Below, in pieces: positions 28,107 to 37,521 of a stretch of DNA of 64,000 nucleotides (the first letter of the stretch is position 1; each line of letters begins with the position of its first letter). Where the stretch lies: assembly GCF_025717535.1 (NCBI RefSeq), contig NZ_JAJIRO010000002.1, forward strand, positions 1-64,000, in the 5' to 3' direction. Source of the DNA: Paucibacter sp. Y2R2-4 (GTDB lineage: Bacteria; Pseudomonadota; Gammaproteobacteria; Burkholderiales; Burkholderiaceae_C). The notes beneath the pieces were generated by a model that saw nothing but the letters and a program-made list of their open reading frames with translations, had not been told where the DNA came from and searched no databases. The position numbers and the translations under genes are program-made.

Positions 28107-28838
28107 ATGTTGCAAATCATCTACAGGGACGAGCATCTCGTCGCCATCAACAAACCCGCCGGCCTGCTGGTGCACCGCAGCAGCATCGCCGCGCAAGAGT
28201 CGGTCTTTGCGGTGCAACTGCTGCGCGATCAATTGGGTTGCCATGTCTGGCCAGTGCATCGCCTGGACCGCGGCACTTCAGGTCTGCTGCTGTTCGCCTT
28301 GAATGCCGAGGCCGCGTCCAGCTTGGGTCAGGCGTTTGAACAAGGCTTGGCTCGCAAGCGATACATCGCCCTGGTGCGGGGCTGGCCCGAAGAAGCCGGC
28401 GTGATCGAGCACCCTTTGGCGCGCGACCCTGAGCTACCGTCAGCGGGCCAGACCTTGCTGGAGTCTCGCACCGACTGGCAACGACTGGCCCGGGTGGAGT
28501 GGCCCTTCAGCGTCGACGGGCGCTTCCCCAGCAGCCGCTATGCCTTGGTCGAAGCGCAGCCACTCACTGGGCGGCGGCACCAAATTCGCCGCCACCTGCG
28601 CCATATCGCTCACCCCATCATCGGAGACGCCACACACGGCAAGGGCGCACACAACCGCGCCGTGGCCAATCATCTGGGTTTGCAACGCATGTGGCTGCAT
28701 GGGCTGAGCTTGCAGATCCCTCACCCAGTCGAGCAAACGCTCTTGCAGCTGCAAGCATCGCTAGGACCCGAGTGGACGGATTTGCTCCAGCGGGGCGATT
28801 GGCAACACGATGCCAACTCGCCCTGGCAAGCGCCTTGA
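28107..28838 (+). CDS. truC: tRNA pseudouridine(65) synthase TruC-type
   Basis: RluA/TruC-family pseudouridine synthase, 243 residues. It begins IIYRDEHLVAINKPAGLLVHRS. The catalytic Asp motif is HRLDRGTSGLLLFAL (about 49-63), and the RNA-binding TGRRHQIRRHLRHIAHPIIGD segment lies near 160-180. The length and the absence of an S4 domain favour TruC, which modifies U65 of some tRNAs, over RluC/D. The start at 28107 is preceded by CACAAT five bases upstream and by no clear ribosome-binding site. Confidence 0.88.
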   Translation: MLQIIYRDEHLVAINKPAGLLVHRSSIAAQESVFAVQLLRDQLGCHVWPVHRLDRGTSGLLLFALNAEAASSLGQAFEQGLARKRYIALVRGWPEEAGVIEHPLARDPELPSAGQTLLESRTDWQRLARVEWPFSVDGRFPSSRYALVEAQPLTGRRHQIRRHLRHIAHPIIGDATHGKGAHNRAVANHLGLQRMWLHGLSLQIPHPVEQTLLQLQASLGPEWTDLLQRGDWQHDANSPWQAP

Positions 28839-28913
28839 GCAAGCCGGGCGCCAGGCGGGCACAATCCAGCGCCAGCGCTTGGCCCGCATGACCCTCGAAT
28901 CAAAGGATTGCCA

Positions 28914-29804
28914 TTGAAGATTCAGCCCGGCATTGCCTACGCCGCCCTGGCCTATCTGGTCTGGGGCCTATTCCCGATCTATTTCAAATTGCTGGCGCAG
29001 GTGCCTTCGCTGGAAGTGGTGGCCCATCGCACGCTCTGGTGCATGGTCTTCATGCTGGGCTTGCTGACCCTGCTGCGGCGCTGGGCTTGGCTGGGCCCGG
29101 TGCTGCGCAGCCCCAAGGTGCTGGCGGCCTTTGCGGCCTCGGCCTTGCTGCTCTCGGTCAACTGGTTGACCTATGTCTGGGCTGTGCAGAACGACCATGT
29201 GCTGGACGCCAGCCTCGGCTACTTCATCAACCCGCTGGTCAATGTGGCACTGGGCTACTTGGTGCTGCATGAGCGGCCACGCTTTTGGCAGTGGGTGGCC
29301 GTGGGCTTGGCTGCGGCCGGTGTGCTCTGGCTGACGGTGTTGACCGGCAAGCTGCCTTGGGTCGCCCTGCTGCTGGCCGCCAGCTTTGGGGTCTACGGCC
29401 TGCTGCGTAAAGTCGCCAGCCTGGGGGCGCTGGAAGGTCTGGCGCTGGAGACCCTGCTGCTGACGCCATTGGCTGCAGTGGCCATGCTTTGGTGGACATC
29501 ACAAGGACAAAGCGCTTTTGTGCAGGGCGAAACCAGCACCTTGCTGTGGCTTTTGCTGGCCGGCCCGCTGACCGCCCTGCCCTTGCTGCTGTTTGCTGCC
29601 GGCGCGCGCCGCATTCCGATGACGACGCTAGGCCTCTTGCAGTACATCTCGCCCAGCATTCAGTTCATGCTGGGCGTTTGGATGTATCACGAGGCCATGC
29701 AGCCGGCCCGCTTGGTCGGCTTTGCGCTGATCTGGACGGCGCTGCTGGTCTACAGCGGTGAAAGCTGGCTGCGCTCACGGCAGAGCAGCCCTGCTGTGAG
29801 CTAA
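28914..29804 (+). CDS. rarD: RarD-type EamA-family transporter
   Basis: Inner-membrane transporter of the drug/metabolite superfamily, RarD branch, 296 residues with about ten transmembrane helices. The N-terminus PGIAYAALAYLVWGLFPIYFK and the middle NWLTYVWAVQNDHVLDASLGYFINPL are characteristic of RarD. TTG at 28914 was chosen because AAAGGA lies six bases upstream; no ATG is in frame before it. The exported compound is unknown (family chloramphenicol link only). Confidence 0.9.
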   Translation: MKIQPGIAYAALAYLVWGLFPIYFKLLAQVPSLEVVAHRTLWCMVFMLGLLTLLRRWAWLGPVLRSPKVLAAFAASALLLSVNWLTYVWAVQNDHVLDASLGYFINPLVNVALGYLVLHERPRFWQWVAVGLAAAGVLWLTVLTGKLPWVALLLAASFGVYGLLRKVASLGALEGLALETLLLTPLAAVAMLWWTSQGQSAFVQGETSTLLWLLLAGPLTALPLLLFAAGARRIPMTTLGLLQYISPSIQFMLGVWMYHEAMQPARLVGFALIWTALLVYSGESWLRSRQSSPAVS

Positions 29805-29830
29805 GACGCGCCCTCCGCTTCAGGCCGCTT

Positions 29831-31396
29831 TCAGGCCGCCGCCGGCTGGCGCATCATGTAGTCAAACGCACCCAGGGCCGCCTTGGCGCCATCACCGGTG
29901 GCGATGATGATTTGCTTGAAGGGCACGGTGGTGGCGTCCCCGGCCGCGAACACGCCCGGCAGCGAGGTCTGGCCCTTGGCATCGACGACGATTTCGCCGT
30001 GCTTGCTCAACTCGACCACGCCCTTCAACCACTCGGTATTGGGCACCAAGCCGATCTGCACAAACACACCTTCCAGTTCGATGCGCTTGGCTTCGCCATT
30101 GCTGCGATCGGTGTAGTTCAGGCCATTGAGCTTGCCGCCCTCGCCGGTGAACTCGGTGGTTTGCGCCGAGGTGTGGATGCTGACATTGGGCAGGCTCTTG
30201 AGCTTGTTGACCAAGACCGCATCGGCACGCAGGGCCTCGCCAAACTCGATCAAGGACACATGGGCCACGATGCCGGCCAGATCGATGGCCGCCTCGACGC
30301 CGGAATTGCCGCCGCCAATCACCGCCACGCGCTTGCCCTTGAACAGCGGGCCATCGCAATGCGGGCAGTAAGCCACGCCCTTGTTTTTGTACTCCTGCTC
30401 GCCAGGCACATTGACCTGCCTCCAGCGCGCGCCGGTGGACAGAATCACCGAACGAGCCTTCAGTGAGCCGCCATTGGCCAGCTTCACCTCGACCAAGCCG
30501 CCCGGCTCGGTTGCGGGAATCAGCTGTTCAGCACGCTGCAGATTCATGATCTCGACGTCGTATTCCTTGACGTGCGCTTCCAGCGCGGCCGCGAACTTTG
30601 GTCCATCGGTCTCCAGCACCGACACATAGTTTTCGATCGACATGGTGTCGTTAACCTGACCGCCAAAACGCTCGGCGGCAATGCCCGTGCGAATGCCCTT
30701 GCGTGCGGCGTACACGGCCGCAGCGGCACCGGCGGGGCCACCGCCGACGATCAGCATGTCAAACGGGGCCTTCTCGCTCAGCTTGGCCGCTTCACGGGCT
30801 GCCGCGCCAGTGTCGAGCTTGGCAACGATTTCTTCCACGCTCATCTTGCCGGCGCCAAAGACCTGGCCGTTCAGATAGATGCTGGGCACGGCCATGATCT
30901 CGCGAGCATTGACCTCGTCCTGGAACAAGCCGCCGTCCACCACCACGGTCTTGACCTTGGGGTTGAGCACGGCCATCAGACTGAGGGCCTGCACCACGTC
31001 CGGGCAGTTGTGGCAGGTCAGGGACATATAGACCTCGAAGCTGAACTCGCCGTCCAAGCTCTTGATCTGCTCGATCGTTTCGTCCGACACCTTGGGCGGA
31101 TGGCCACCCACCCACAGCAGAGCCAACACCAGCGAGGTGAACTCATGACCCAAGGGAATGGCGGCAAAGCGCAGCTTCATGTCCGAACCGATGCGGTTCA
31201 GGCTGAAGGATGGGCGGCGCTCGTCTTGACCGTCGGTCTTCAAGGTGATCTTGTCAGACATCGCGCTGATGTCTTGCAGCAAGCTCAGCAACTCGGCCGA
31301 GGCGGGCCGGTCATCCAAGCTGGCAATGATCTCGAAGGGCTGCGTGACGCGCTCGAGGTAAGCGTGCAGCTGTGACTTCAGATGGCTGTCCAACAT
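29831..31396 (-). CDS. ahpF: Alkyl hydroperoxide reductase subunit F
   Basis: NADH-dependent flavoprotein disulfide reductase that recharges AhpC. The 521-residue length equals that of E. coli AhpF. The N-terminal double-thioredoxin domain has the redox pair in [14 protein letters not shown] and NAD(P) sites follow, with the first [10 protein letters not shown]. The reductase centre is [12 protein letters not shown] and the C-terminal FAD motif is [15 protein letters not shown] lies before the ATG at 31396. It is 190 bases downstream of ahpC on the same strand, separated by several hairpins. Confidence 0.97.
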   Translation of the reverse strand: MLDSHLKSQLHAYLERVTQPFEIIASLDDRPASAELLSLLQDISAMSDKITLKTDGQDERRPSFSLNRIGSDMKLRFAAIPLGHEFTSLVLALLWVGGHPPKVSDETIEQIKSLDGEFSFEVYMSLTCHNCPDVVQALSLMAVLNPKVKTVVVDGGLFQDEVNAREIMAVPSIYLNGQVFGAGKMSVEEIVAKLDTGAAAREAAKLSEKAPFDMLIVGGGPAGAAAAVYAARKGIRTGIAAERFGGQVNDTMSIENYVSVLETDGPKFAAALEAHVKEYDVEIMNLQRAEQLIPATEPGGLVEVKLANGGSLKARSVILSTGARWRQVNVPGEQEYKNKGVAYCPHCDGPLFKGKRVAVIGGGNSGVEAAIDLAGIVAHVSLIEFGEALRADAVLVNKLKSLPNVSIHTSAQTTEFTGEGGKLNGLNYTDRSNGEAKRIELEGVFVQIGLVPNTEWLKGVVELSKHGEIVVDAKGQTSLPGVFAAGDATTVPFKQIIIATGDGAKAALGAFDYMMRQPAAA

Positions 31397-31438
31397 GGCG
31401 GATCCTTTCGTGGGTTTATTCAGGCGTGGCGCTTCAAG

Positions 31439-31574
31439 CCACTCTGAAACTGCCCGAAAAGACCAGGACAGTTTCAGCGTGGCTCGGAGGAGTTTTCCGA
31501 GCGGAGCCCCTGGCACCGGCTTTGCCGGCCCAATGGGCTCGTCCCTAGGCGGGGAGGAGCGCCGCAGGCGCTCC
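31439..31574 (-). repeat. Cluster of inverted repeats between ahpC and ahpF
   Basis: Four inverted repeats lie in the 190-base gap. CCAC-T-CTGAAACTG (31439-31452) pairs with CAGTTTCAG-C-GTGG (31469-31482) over a 16-base loop. GCTCGGA (31482-31488) pairs with TCCGAGC (31496-31502). CCGGC-TTT-GCCGG lies at 31516-31528. GGAGCGCC-GCA-GGCGCTCC lies at 31556-31574. None has a long T-tract on the minus strand. They could form mRNA structures that attenuate or protect the ahpC transcript before ahpF. Confidence 0.6.
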
Positions 31575-31586
31575 GGGGGTCGATCA

Positions 31587-32150
31587 TTAGATCTTGCCGA
31601 CCAGGTCCAGCGAAGGCGTCAGCGTCTTGGCGCCGTCGTTCCACTTGGCGGGGCACACTTGGCCAGGGTTGGCGGCGGTGTAGCGAGCGGCCTTCAGCTT
31701 GCGCAGGGTTTCCTTGACGTCGCGAGCGATTTCGTTGGAGTGCACTTCAGCGGTCTTGATCACGCCATCTGGATTGATCACGAAGGTGCCGCGCAGGGCC
31801 AGGCCTTCTTCTTCGATGTGCACGCCGAAAGCGCGTGTCAGGGCGTGAGTTGGGTCACCCACCAGCGGGAACTTGGCCTTGCCCACGGCAGGCGAAGTCT
31901 CGTGCCACACCTTGTGCGAGAAATGCGTGTCGGTGGTGACGATGTAGACCTCGGCGTCAGCCTTCTGGAACTCGGCGTAGTGCTCAGCGGCGTCTTCCAC
32001 TTCGGTCGGGCAGTTGAAGGTGAAAGCGGCCGGCATGAAGATCAGCACGGACCACTTGCCCTTCAGGCTGGCGTCAGAGACTTCAATGAACTTGCCGTTG
32101 TGAAAGGCTTGGGTCTTGAAAGGCTGGACTTGGGTATTGATCAGCGACAT
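31587..32150 (-). CDS. ahpC: Alkyl hydroperoxide reductase subunit C (peroxiredoxin)
   Basis: Typical 2-Cys peroxiredoxin of 187 residues, identical in length to E. coli AhpC, detoxifying hydrogen peroxide and organic hydroperoxides in the cytoplasm. The peroxidatic cysteine is in [11 protein letters not shown] (about residue 47) and the resolving cysteine in GQVCPAKW (about 166). The N-terminus [16 protein letters not shown] is the usual AhpC opening. AAAGGGATAGCC precedes the ATG. Two palindromes lie upstream at 32193-32249. It is followed by ahpF. Confidence 0.97.
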   Translation of the reverse strand: MSLINTQVQPFKTQAFHNGKFIEVSDASLKGKWSVLIFMPAAFTFNCPTEVEDAAEHYAEFQKADAEVYIVTTDTHFSHKVWHETSPAVGKAKFPLVGDPTHALTRAFGVHIEEEGLALRGTFVINPDGVIKTAEVHSNEIARDVKETLRKLKAARYTAANPGQVCPAKWNDGAKTLTPSLDLVGKI

Positions 32151-32192
32151 GGCTATCCCTTTGCGTTGGTGGTGAAAAGAAAAACAATCAAA

Positions 32193-32249
32193 ACTTGCTA
32201 TGAGTGAATCATATGAGCAAGTAGAAGCTCTTAGTTTTGATTAATCAAA
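32193..32249 (-). promoter_or_regulatory. Two palindromic elements upstream of ahpC
   Basis: ACTTGCT (32193-32199) pairs with AGCAAGT (32216-32222) around an AT-rich centre, and the perfect palindrome TTTGATT-AATCAAA covers 32236-32249. Both lie within 100 bases of the ahpC start, on the lysA side. The location fits a peroxide-responsive regulator such as OxyR, but the OxyR tetranucleotide pattern is not clearly matched, so the regulator is left open. Confidence 0.5.
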
Positions 32250-32343
32250 TCACCCTCATTGCCTGAGCCTATGGGCCCCCAGTGTTTCGCCTAAAAGTGA
32301 AGCCTTTTGACCCATGAATGGGTGGAGCAAAGTCACGAAAGCG

Positions 32344-33600
32344 TCACAAAGACTCCAGGGCCAATAGCTCTTCCACCGTTTGGCGGCGGCGAATCAGGCG
32401 CTCGCTCGCGCCGTCCACCAAGACCTCGGCGATCAAGGGCCGGCTGTTGTAGTTGCTGGACATGGACGCGCCATAGGCGCCGGTGTCATGGATCAGCAGC
32501 AAATCCCCCACCTGCGCCTCAGGCAGTTCACGCGGCAGCACCACGCCGCCATCGCCTTGGGTGAACACATCGCCCGATTCGCACAAAGGCCCCGCCACTA
32601 CGCTGGCGCGCTGCGGCCGGCTTCCTCCATCGGCAGGGATAAGGCTCATCTCATGGTGACTGCCGTACATAGCGGGCCGCATCAGCTCGCTGAATCCCGC
32701 ATCAACCAAGACAAAGTGATTGTTCCCCGCGTCCTTGGTCGCGCGCACCTCGGTGATCAGCACCCCGGACTCGGCCACCAGATAACGCCCCGGCTCGATC
32801 TCCAAGGCCAAGGGATGGCCCAGCAAGGCCTCCGCCTGCTTGCGGGCCGCGTCCCAGAGTCCAAAGTAATGCGCGGTGTCGATCAAGGGTTCGCCGGCAC
32901 GGTAAGGAATGGACAAACCGCCGCCCGCCGAGATCGCCAGCAGGTCATGACCCGCTGCTTGGGTCTGACGCACCAAGCCCACCATGGCCCCGCAGACCTC
33001 GGACAGATGCGCGTAATCAACGCCCGAGCCAATGTGCATGTGCAGGCCGATCAGCTTCAAGCCATGCTGGCGAACCGCATGAAGCGCCGCCAACAAATCG
33101 CTGTGCCAGATGCCATGTTTGCTGTGCTCGCCGCCGGTGTTGGTCTTGTTGCTATGGCCATGGCCAAAGCCCGGATTGATGCGCAACCAGACCGCATGGC
33201 CGGGCGAGCGCTCACCCAACTGATGCAGCATGTCGATGGAACCGGCGTTCACCGGAATCTGGTGCTCGACCACCGTGTCCAGCGTGGCGTGATCAAACAA
33301 GTCGGCGGTGAAAACGATGTCGCTGTGCAGCGCATCTTTCTGCGCCCCAGCGCTGAAGCCAGCAGCGAGTGCGCGCAGCACTTCGCCGCGTGAGACTGAG
33401 TCCACTTTGACGCCCTGCTCCCGCATCAGCCGCAGCAGATGGGTGTTGGAGCAGGCTTTTTGCGCGAAGCGGATGGTGTCAAACGCCCGCAAGGCGGCGA
33501 TGCGCTCGCGAATCGTGCCCGCGTCATAGACCCACAAAGGGGTTCCGAACTGAGCGGCGAGCGATTGAATGCGGCTGGGCGTCAAGGTGGTGGCGGGCAT
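32344..33600 (-). CDS. lysA: Diaminopimelate decarboxylase
   Basis: PLP-dependent decarboxylase converting meso-diaminopimelate to lysine, the last lysine step; 418 residues. The fold-type III pattern is present: the PLP lysine in RFAQKACSN (about residue 48), HMHIGSGVDYAH, SAGGGLSIPY, EPGRYLVAESG and the active-site CESGDVF near 340, with HDTGAYGASM near the end. It is divergent from a LysR-type regulator, the arrangement of lysA-lysR in enterobacteria, which suggests the neighbour controls it. Confidence 0.95.
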   Translation of the reverse strand: MPATTLTPSRIQSLAAQFGTPLWVYDAGTIRERIAALRAFDTIRFAQKACSNTHLLRLMREQGVKVDSVSRGEVLRALAAGFSAGAQKDALHSDIVFTADLFDHATLDTVVEHQIPVNAGSIDMLHQLGERSPGHAVWLRINPGFGHGHSNKTNTGGEHSKHGIWHSDLLAALHAVRQHGLKLIGLHMHIGSGVDYAHLSEVCGAMVGLVRQTQAAGHDLLAISAGGGLSIPYRAGEPLIDTAHYFGLWDAARKQAEALLGHPLALEIEPGRYLVAESGVLITEVRATKDAGNNHFVLVDAGFSELMRPAMYGSHHEMSLIPADGGSRPQRASVVAGPLCESGDVFTQGDGGVVLPRELPEAQVGDLLLIHDTGAYGASMSSNYNSRPLIAEVLVDGASERLIRRRQTVEELLALESL

Positions 33601-33684
33601 GGGAGTTCTTTTCTAGAAGTCGACGGGCTGCAAAGGCGCGAGTATTCGCACCGACCTGGGCAGGATGCCAGCCTCAGTCCATTC

Positions 33685-33717
33685 ATTCAAATATCTATTT
33701 ATTCAACACTCATTCAA
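33685..33717. promoter_or_regulatory. ATTCAA repeats in the lysA / LysR-type intergenic region
   Basis: Three copies of ATTCAA (33685-33690, 33701-33706 and 33712-33717) lie in the AT-rich part of the 135-base gap between lysA and the divergent regulator. Spacings are 16 and 11 bases. A -10-like TATGCT (33724-33729) for the regulator follows. The block is a candidate binding region for the LysR-type protein. Confidence 0.45.
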
Positions 33718-33735
33718 TTTCGATATGCTTCACGC

Positions 33736-34662
33736 ATGAACCCAGAAATCAGCCTGCGTCACATCGAAGTCTTCCGTGCCGTCATGACCGCCGGCAGCGT
33801 CACCGAAGCCGCCCTGCTGCTGCGCAGCTCGCAGCCGACGCTGAGCCGCGAGCTGGCGCGGCTGGAGCAACTGCTTGGCTATGCCTTGTTCGAGCGTCAA
33901 CGCGGCCGCCTGCGCGCCACCGCGCGGGGCCTGGCTTTGTTCGAGGAAGTGCAGCGCAGCTTCCAGGGTCTGGACCGCATCCGCAGCCGCGCCGCGCAAC
34001 TGGGGCGGGACGAGCAAGTGCAGCTGGCCGTGCTCTGCCTGCCGGCGCTCAGCCATGCCCTGCTGCCGGCCGCCTGCGCCGACTTTCTGGCTGCACACCC
34101 GGCGGCGCAGCTATCGATCACGCCGCAGGAGTCCCCACTGCTGGAGGAGTGGATGGCGGCGCAGCGCTTCGATCTGGGCCTGAGTGAGCAGCAAACGCAG
34201 ATCGCCGAAGGAACGCAGCGGGTGCCGGTGTTGACTCTGGATGAGGTGTGTGTGCTGCCGGCGGGCCACCGCTTGTTGGAGCGCCGGGTCTTGACACCCG
34301 AAGATTTTCAGGATGAGGACTTCATCAGCCTCTCGCCCGAAGACCCTTATCGACTGCAACTCGACGCCCTGTTCGCCGAGACGGGCGTGCAGCGGCGCTT
34401 GCGGGTGGAAACACACAGCGCGGTGGCGGTCTGCGCCCTGGTTCAGCAAGGGCTTGGCCTGGCCATCGTCAATCCCTTGACGGCCTTGGCCTTGGCTGGA
34501 CAAGGCCTGCAACTGCGGCGCTTCGGCAAGTCCGTGCCCTTCCAGGTTTCGGCCCTGCTGCCGCTATACCGGCCGGCACAGCCGCTGGCGCAGAGCTTTT
34601 TGCGGACGTTACAAGCTCAGGCTGAGCGCCTGAGCCGAGCATTGGAGCAAGCGCTTCACTGA
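33736..34662 (+). CDS. lysR: LysR-family transcriptional regulator (probable lysA activator)
   Basis: A 308-residue LysR-type regulator. The N-terminal winged helix-turn-helix (about 5-65) reads SLRHIEVFRAVMTAGSVTEA then LLRSSQPTLSRELARLE. A linker helix follows, and a periplasmic-binding-protein-like effector domain spans about 90-300. The start at 33736 fits the short family N-terminus; TATGCT ends six bases upstream and there is no ribosome-binding site. Divergent placement from lysA supports the LysR role, with diaminopimelate as the known E. coli co-inducer. The gene nearly abuts convergent folE2 (one base apart). Confidence 0.82.
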   Translation: MNPEISLRHIEVFRAVMTAGSVTEAALLLRSSQPTLSRELARLEQLLGYALFERQRGRLRATARGLALFEEVQRSFQGLDRIRSRAAQLGRDEQVQLAVLCLPALSHALLPAACADFLAAHPAAQLSITPQESPLLEEWMAAQRFDLGLSEQQTQIAEGTQRVPVLTLDEVCVLPAGHRLLERRVLTPEDFQDEDFISLSPEDPYRLQLDALFAETGVQRRLRVETHSAVAVCALVQQGLGLAIVNPLTALALAGQGLQLRRFGKSVPFQVSALLPLYRPAQPLAQSFLRTLQAQAERLSRALEQALH

Positions 34663-34663
34663 C

Positions 34664-35458
34664 TCAAAGCCGCTCGATGCGCGCGTAAGCCGAGTGGTTG
34701 TGGATGGACTCGAAGTTCTCGACGTCCACCGTGTAACGGCCGATACGCGGATCGGCGTTCAGGCGCAGGGCCACATCGCGCACCAGATCCTCGACAAACT
34801 TGGGGTTCTCGTAAGCGTGCTCGGTGATCCACTTCTCATCGCTGCGCTTCAGCAAAGGCCAGATTTCGCTGGAGGCGCTTTCTTCGGCGAAACGCACCAG
34901 TTCTTGCCAACTGACCGGTTGGGCACCGATTTCGGCACGCACCGTCACGAGTGAGCGCTGGTTGTGGGCGCCGTAGTCAGAGATCTCTTTGGAGCAAGGG
35001 CACAGGCTCTTGACCGGCACCGCCACCTCGGCCCAAACCGTGGTCTGGCCAGCGCGGGTTTCCGAAATCAGGCGGCCTTGGTAGTCCAACAGACTCTCAA
35101 TGCCCGAAACCGGCGCACGCTTGCGGATGAAGAAGCTAAAACCCACCTCGATGCGGCCTTCGACGGCTTCCAACTTGCTCAGCATCTGAGCATGCAATTC
35201 ACGCAGCGAGGCTGCGTCCAGAGGCGCCTGCAAGGCATCCAGCCAAGCGACGAAGCGGGACATATGCGTGCCCTTCTTCTCGGCGGGCAGACTCACATCC
35301 AAGGTCCAGGTGCCGACGGTCGGCTGGGCCTGCGTGCCGATCAAGATCTGCAGCGGGTAGCGCACATCCTTGACGCCGACGCGCTGGATGACGAGATGGC
35401 GCTCATCGCGCTCGCTCTGGGTGTCGGGAATATGGAGAGCGCTGGTGACTTGGTTCAT
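34664..35458 (-). CDS. folE2: GTP cyclohydrolase I, type IB (FolE2)
   Basis: Metal-flexible GTP cyclohydrolase that makes dihydroneopterin triphosphate for folate, queuosine and related pathways (264 residues). It starts [27 protein letters not shown], the usual FolE2 opening. It carries the catalytic Cys in [17 protein letters not shown] (about 150-166) and a conserved Glu region near [11 protein letters not shown]. FolE2 is often induced when zinc is scarce, but I see no Zur-box-like sequence. It lies 115 bases downstream of dxs on the same strand; a hairpin lies between them. Confidence 0.95.
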   Translation of the reverse strand: MNQVTSALHIPDTQSERDERHLVIQRVGVKDVRYPLQILIGTQAQPTVGTWTLDVSLPAEKKGTHMSRFVAWLDALQAPLDAASLRELHAQMLSKLEAVEGRIEVGFSFFIRKRAPVSGIESLLDYQGRLISETRAGQTTVWAEVAVPVKSLCPCSKEISDYGAHNQRSLVTVRAEIGAQPVSWQELVRFAEESASSEIWPLLKRSDEKWITEHAYENPKFVEDLVRDVALRLNADPRIGRYTVDVENFESIHNHSAYARIERL

Positions 35459-35539
35459 GCAATCGGGGGCGCGGCCTGCCGAAGCGGCCGCTGTGTTTAC
35501 GGGCTAACCCTAGGTACTACAGCTTGCCAGCAAGCCACC

Positions 35540-35559
35540 AACCTTGCTAGAGCAAGGTT
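35540..35559. terminator. Hairpin between dxs and folE2
   Basis: AACCTTGC-TAGA-GCAAGGTT is a perfect eight-base-pair hairpin followed by TTTTGC on the plus strand only. On the minus strand, the direction of dxs and folE2, no T-tract follows, so termination of dxs here would be weak. A second small hairpin GCTTG-CCAG-CAAGC lies at about 35522-35535. Confidence 0.4.
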
Positions 35560-35573
35560 TTGCTTTCTCAGCA

Positions 35574-37508
35574 TCACTGGTTGGCGGCTTGTCGCAACAG
35601 ACTGGGCCGGGCGCCAAAGCGTTTGAGAATGGCTTGTTCAATGCCGCTGGCGTCCAGGCCGCAAGCGGCCATCAGCTTGGGCACTTCGCCGTGCTCGACG
35701 AATTCATCGGGCAGACCCAGCACCAAGATCGGCGGGTTGAGGCCGGCCGCTTGCAAGGCTTCCATCACCGCCGAGCCGGCGCCGCCCATGACGCAACCAT
35801 CTTCCACGGTGACGATGGCATCGTGACTGCGAGCCAACTCGGTGACCAACTCGACATCCAGCGGCTTCACGAAACGCATATTGGCCACGGTCGCGTCGAG
35901 TTGCTCGGCTGCCGTCAAAGCCGGATAGAGCAAGGTGCCGAAGGCCAGAATTGCAATGCGCGGCGCGCCAGCGGCGCCATTGAGTTGTGGCTTGCTCGAT
36001 TCGCGACGCACCTCGCCCTTGCCCCAGGGCAAGAGGCTCATGGTCTTTTGAACTTCGGTGCCCACACCCGCGCCACGCGGATAGCGCACCGTCACAGGAC
36101 CGCTGTGTTGGAAGCCGGTGTAGAGCGCCTGCCGGCATTCGTTTTCATCCGCCGGAGTCAGCACCGCCATATTCGGAATGCAGCGGGTAAAGGCAATGTC
36201 GTAATTGCCCGCATGGGTGGCGCCATCGGCCCCCACCAGTCCCGCGCGGTCCAGCGCGAACAGCACCGGCAGATTCTGCAAGGCCACGTCGTGGATCAAT
36301 TGATCGTAGGCGCGTTGCAAGAAGGTGGAATAAATCGCCACCACCGGCTTCATGCCTTCGCAAGCCATGCCGCCGGCGACCGTCACCGCATGCTGCTCGG
36401 CGATGCCGACGTCGTGGTAGCGGGTCGGGAAACGCTTGTGGAATTCCACCATGCCCGAACCTTCCCGCATGGCCGGCGTGATGCCGATCAAGCGGCTGTC
36501 GGCCTCGGCCATATCGCAGAGCCAGTCACCGAAGACCTGCGTAAAACTGGTCTTGGCTGGCGTTGCCGATTTGACGAAGCCCACCGAGGGATCAAAGATG
36601 CCGGGTGCGGCGTGGTACTTGACCGGGTCTGCCTCGGCCAGCTTGTAGCCCTGGCCCTTCTTGGTCACCACATGGAGGAACTGCGGGCCTTTTTTGCTGC
36701 GCAGGTTTTCCAGGGTCGGGATCAAGGCATCGAGATCATGTCCGTCGATCGGGCCGACATAGTTGAAGCCGAACTCCTCGAAGATGGTGCCGGGCACGAC
36801 CATGCCCTTGGTGTGCTCTTCAAAGCGCTTGGCGAATTCGTAGAGCGGCGTATTCTTCAACACCGACTTGGCGCCTTCACGTGCCGAGGCGTAGAAGCTG
36901 CCACTCATCAAGCGCGCGAGGTATTTGTTCAGCGCACCGACTGGAGGACTGATCGACATATCGTTGTCGTTCAGGATCACCAGCACATCACCCATCACGC
37001 CGCCATGGGCAACGCCGGCATTGTTCAAGGCTTCGAAAGCCATGCCGGCCGTCATCGCCCCATCGCCAATGATGGCCACGGCCTTGCGGTCCTCACCCTT
37101 GATCTTGGCGGCCATGGCCATGCCATGAGCGGCCGAAATCGAAGTGCTGGAATGGCCGGTGCCGAAGGTGTCGTATTCGCTCTCGTCACGGCGAGGGAAA
37201 CCGCTGATGCTGCCGGCGTGGCGGATCGTCTTCAAAGCCTCACGGCGACCAGTCAGCACCTTGTGCGGATAGGTTTGATGACCCACGTCCCAAACCAAGC
37301 GGTCATGCGGCGTGTTGAACACATAGTGCAGGGCCACGGTCAACTCGACAGTGCCGAGGTTGGAGCCCAGATGGCCGCCGATGCGCGAGTTGGACAAAGC
37401 GTCCAACACATAAGCACGCAGCTCACCGGCCAGCTTGGGCAATTCGCTGCGCGGCAGACGACGCAGATCGGCCGGACTGTCAATGGTGTGCAGCAAGGGA
37501 TAGCTCAT
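35574..37508 (-). CDS. dxs: 1-deoxy-D-xylulose-5-phosphate synthase
   Basis: Thiamine-diphosphate enzyme joining pyruvate and glyceraldehyde 3-phosphate, the first step of the MEP isoprenoid pathway (644 residues). Motifs include [15 protein letters not shown], the ThDP-binding [27 protein letters not shown], and the transketolase-type pyrimidine domain with [15 protein letters not shown]. The C-terminal domain has [11 protein letters not shown]. It is the last gene of xseB-ispA-dxs, 13 bases after ispA, coupling precursor formation to prenyl-chain synthesis. Confidence 0.97.
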   Translation of the reverse strand: MSYPLLHTIDSPADLRRLPRSELPKLAGELRAYVLDALSNSRIGGHLGSNLGTVELTVALHYVFNTPHDRLVWDVGHQTYPHKVLTGRREALKTIRHAGSISGFPRRDESEYDTFGTGHSSTSISAAHGMAMAAKIKGEDRKAVAIIGDGAMTAGMAFEALNNAGVAHGGVMGDVLVILNDNDMSISPPVGALNKYLARLMSGSFYASAREGAKSVLKNTPLYEFAKRFEEHTKGMVVPGTIFEEFGFNYVGPIDGHDLDALIPTLENLRSKKGPQFLHVVTKKGQGYKLAEADPVKYHAAPGIFDPSVGFVKSATPAKTSFTQVFGDWLCDMAEADSRLIGITPAMREGSGMVEFHKRFPTRYHDVGIAEQHAVTVAGGMACEGMKPVVAIYSTFLQRAYDQLIHDVALQNLPVLFALDRAGLVGADGATHAGNYDIAFTRCIPNMAVLTPADENECRQALYTGFQHSGPVTVRYPRGAGVGTEVQKTMSLLPWGKGEVRRESSKPQLNGAAGAPRIAILAFGTLLYPALTAAEQLDATVANMRFVKPLDVELVTELARSHDAIVTVEDGCVMGGAGSAVMEALQAAGLNPPILVLGLPDEFVEHGEVPKLMAACGLDASGIEQAILKRFGARPSLLRQAANQ

Positions 37509-37521
37509 AGAAATCTGCCTC

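Noticed and set aside
32236-32249. FNR box upstream of ahpC
   Set aside because: The palindrome has TTGAT and ATCAA arms, but with a two-base rather than four-base centre, so it does not fit the FNR consensus.
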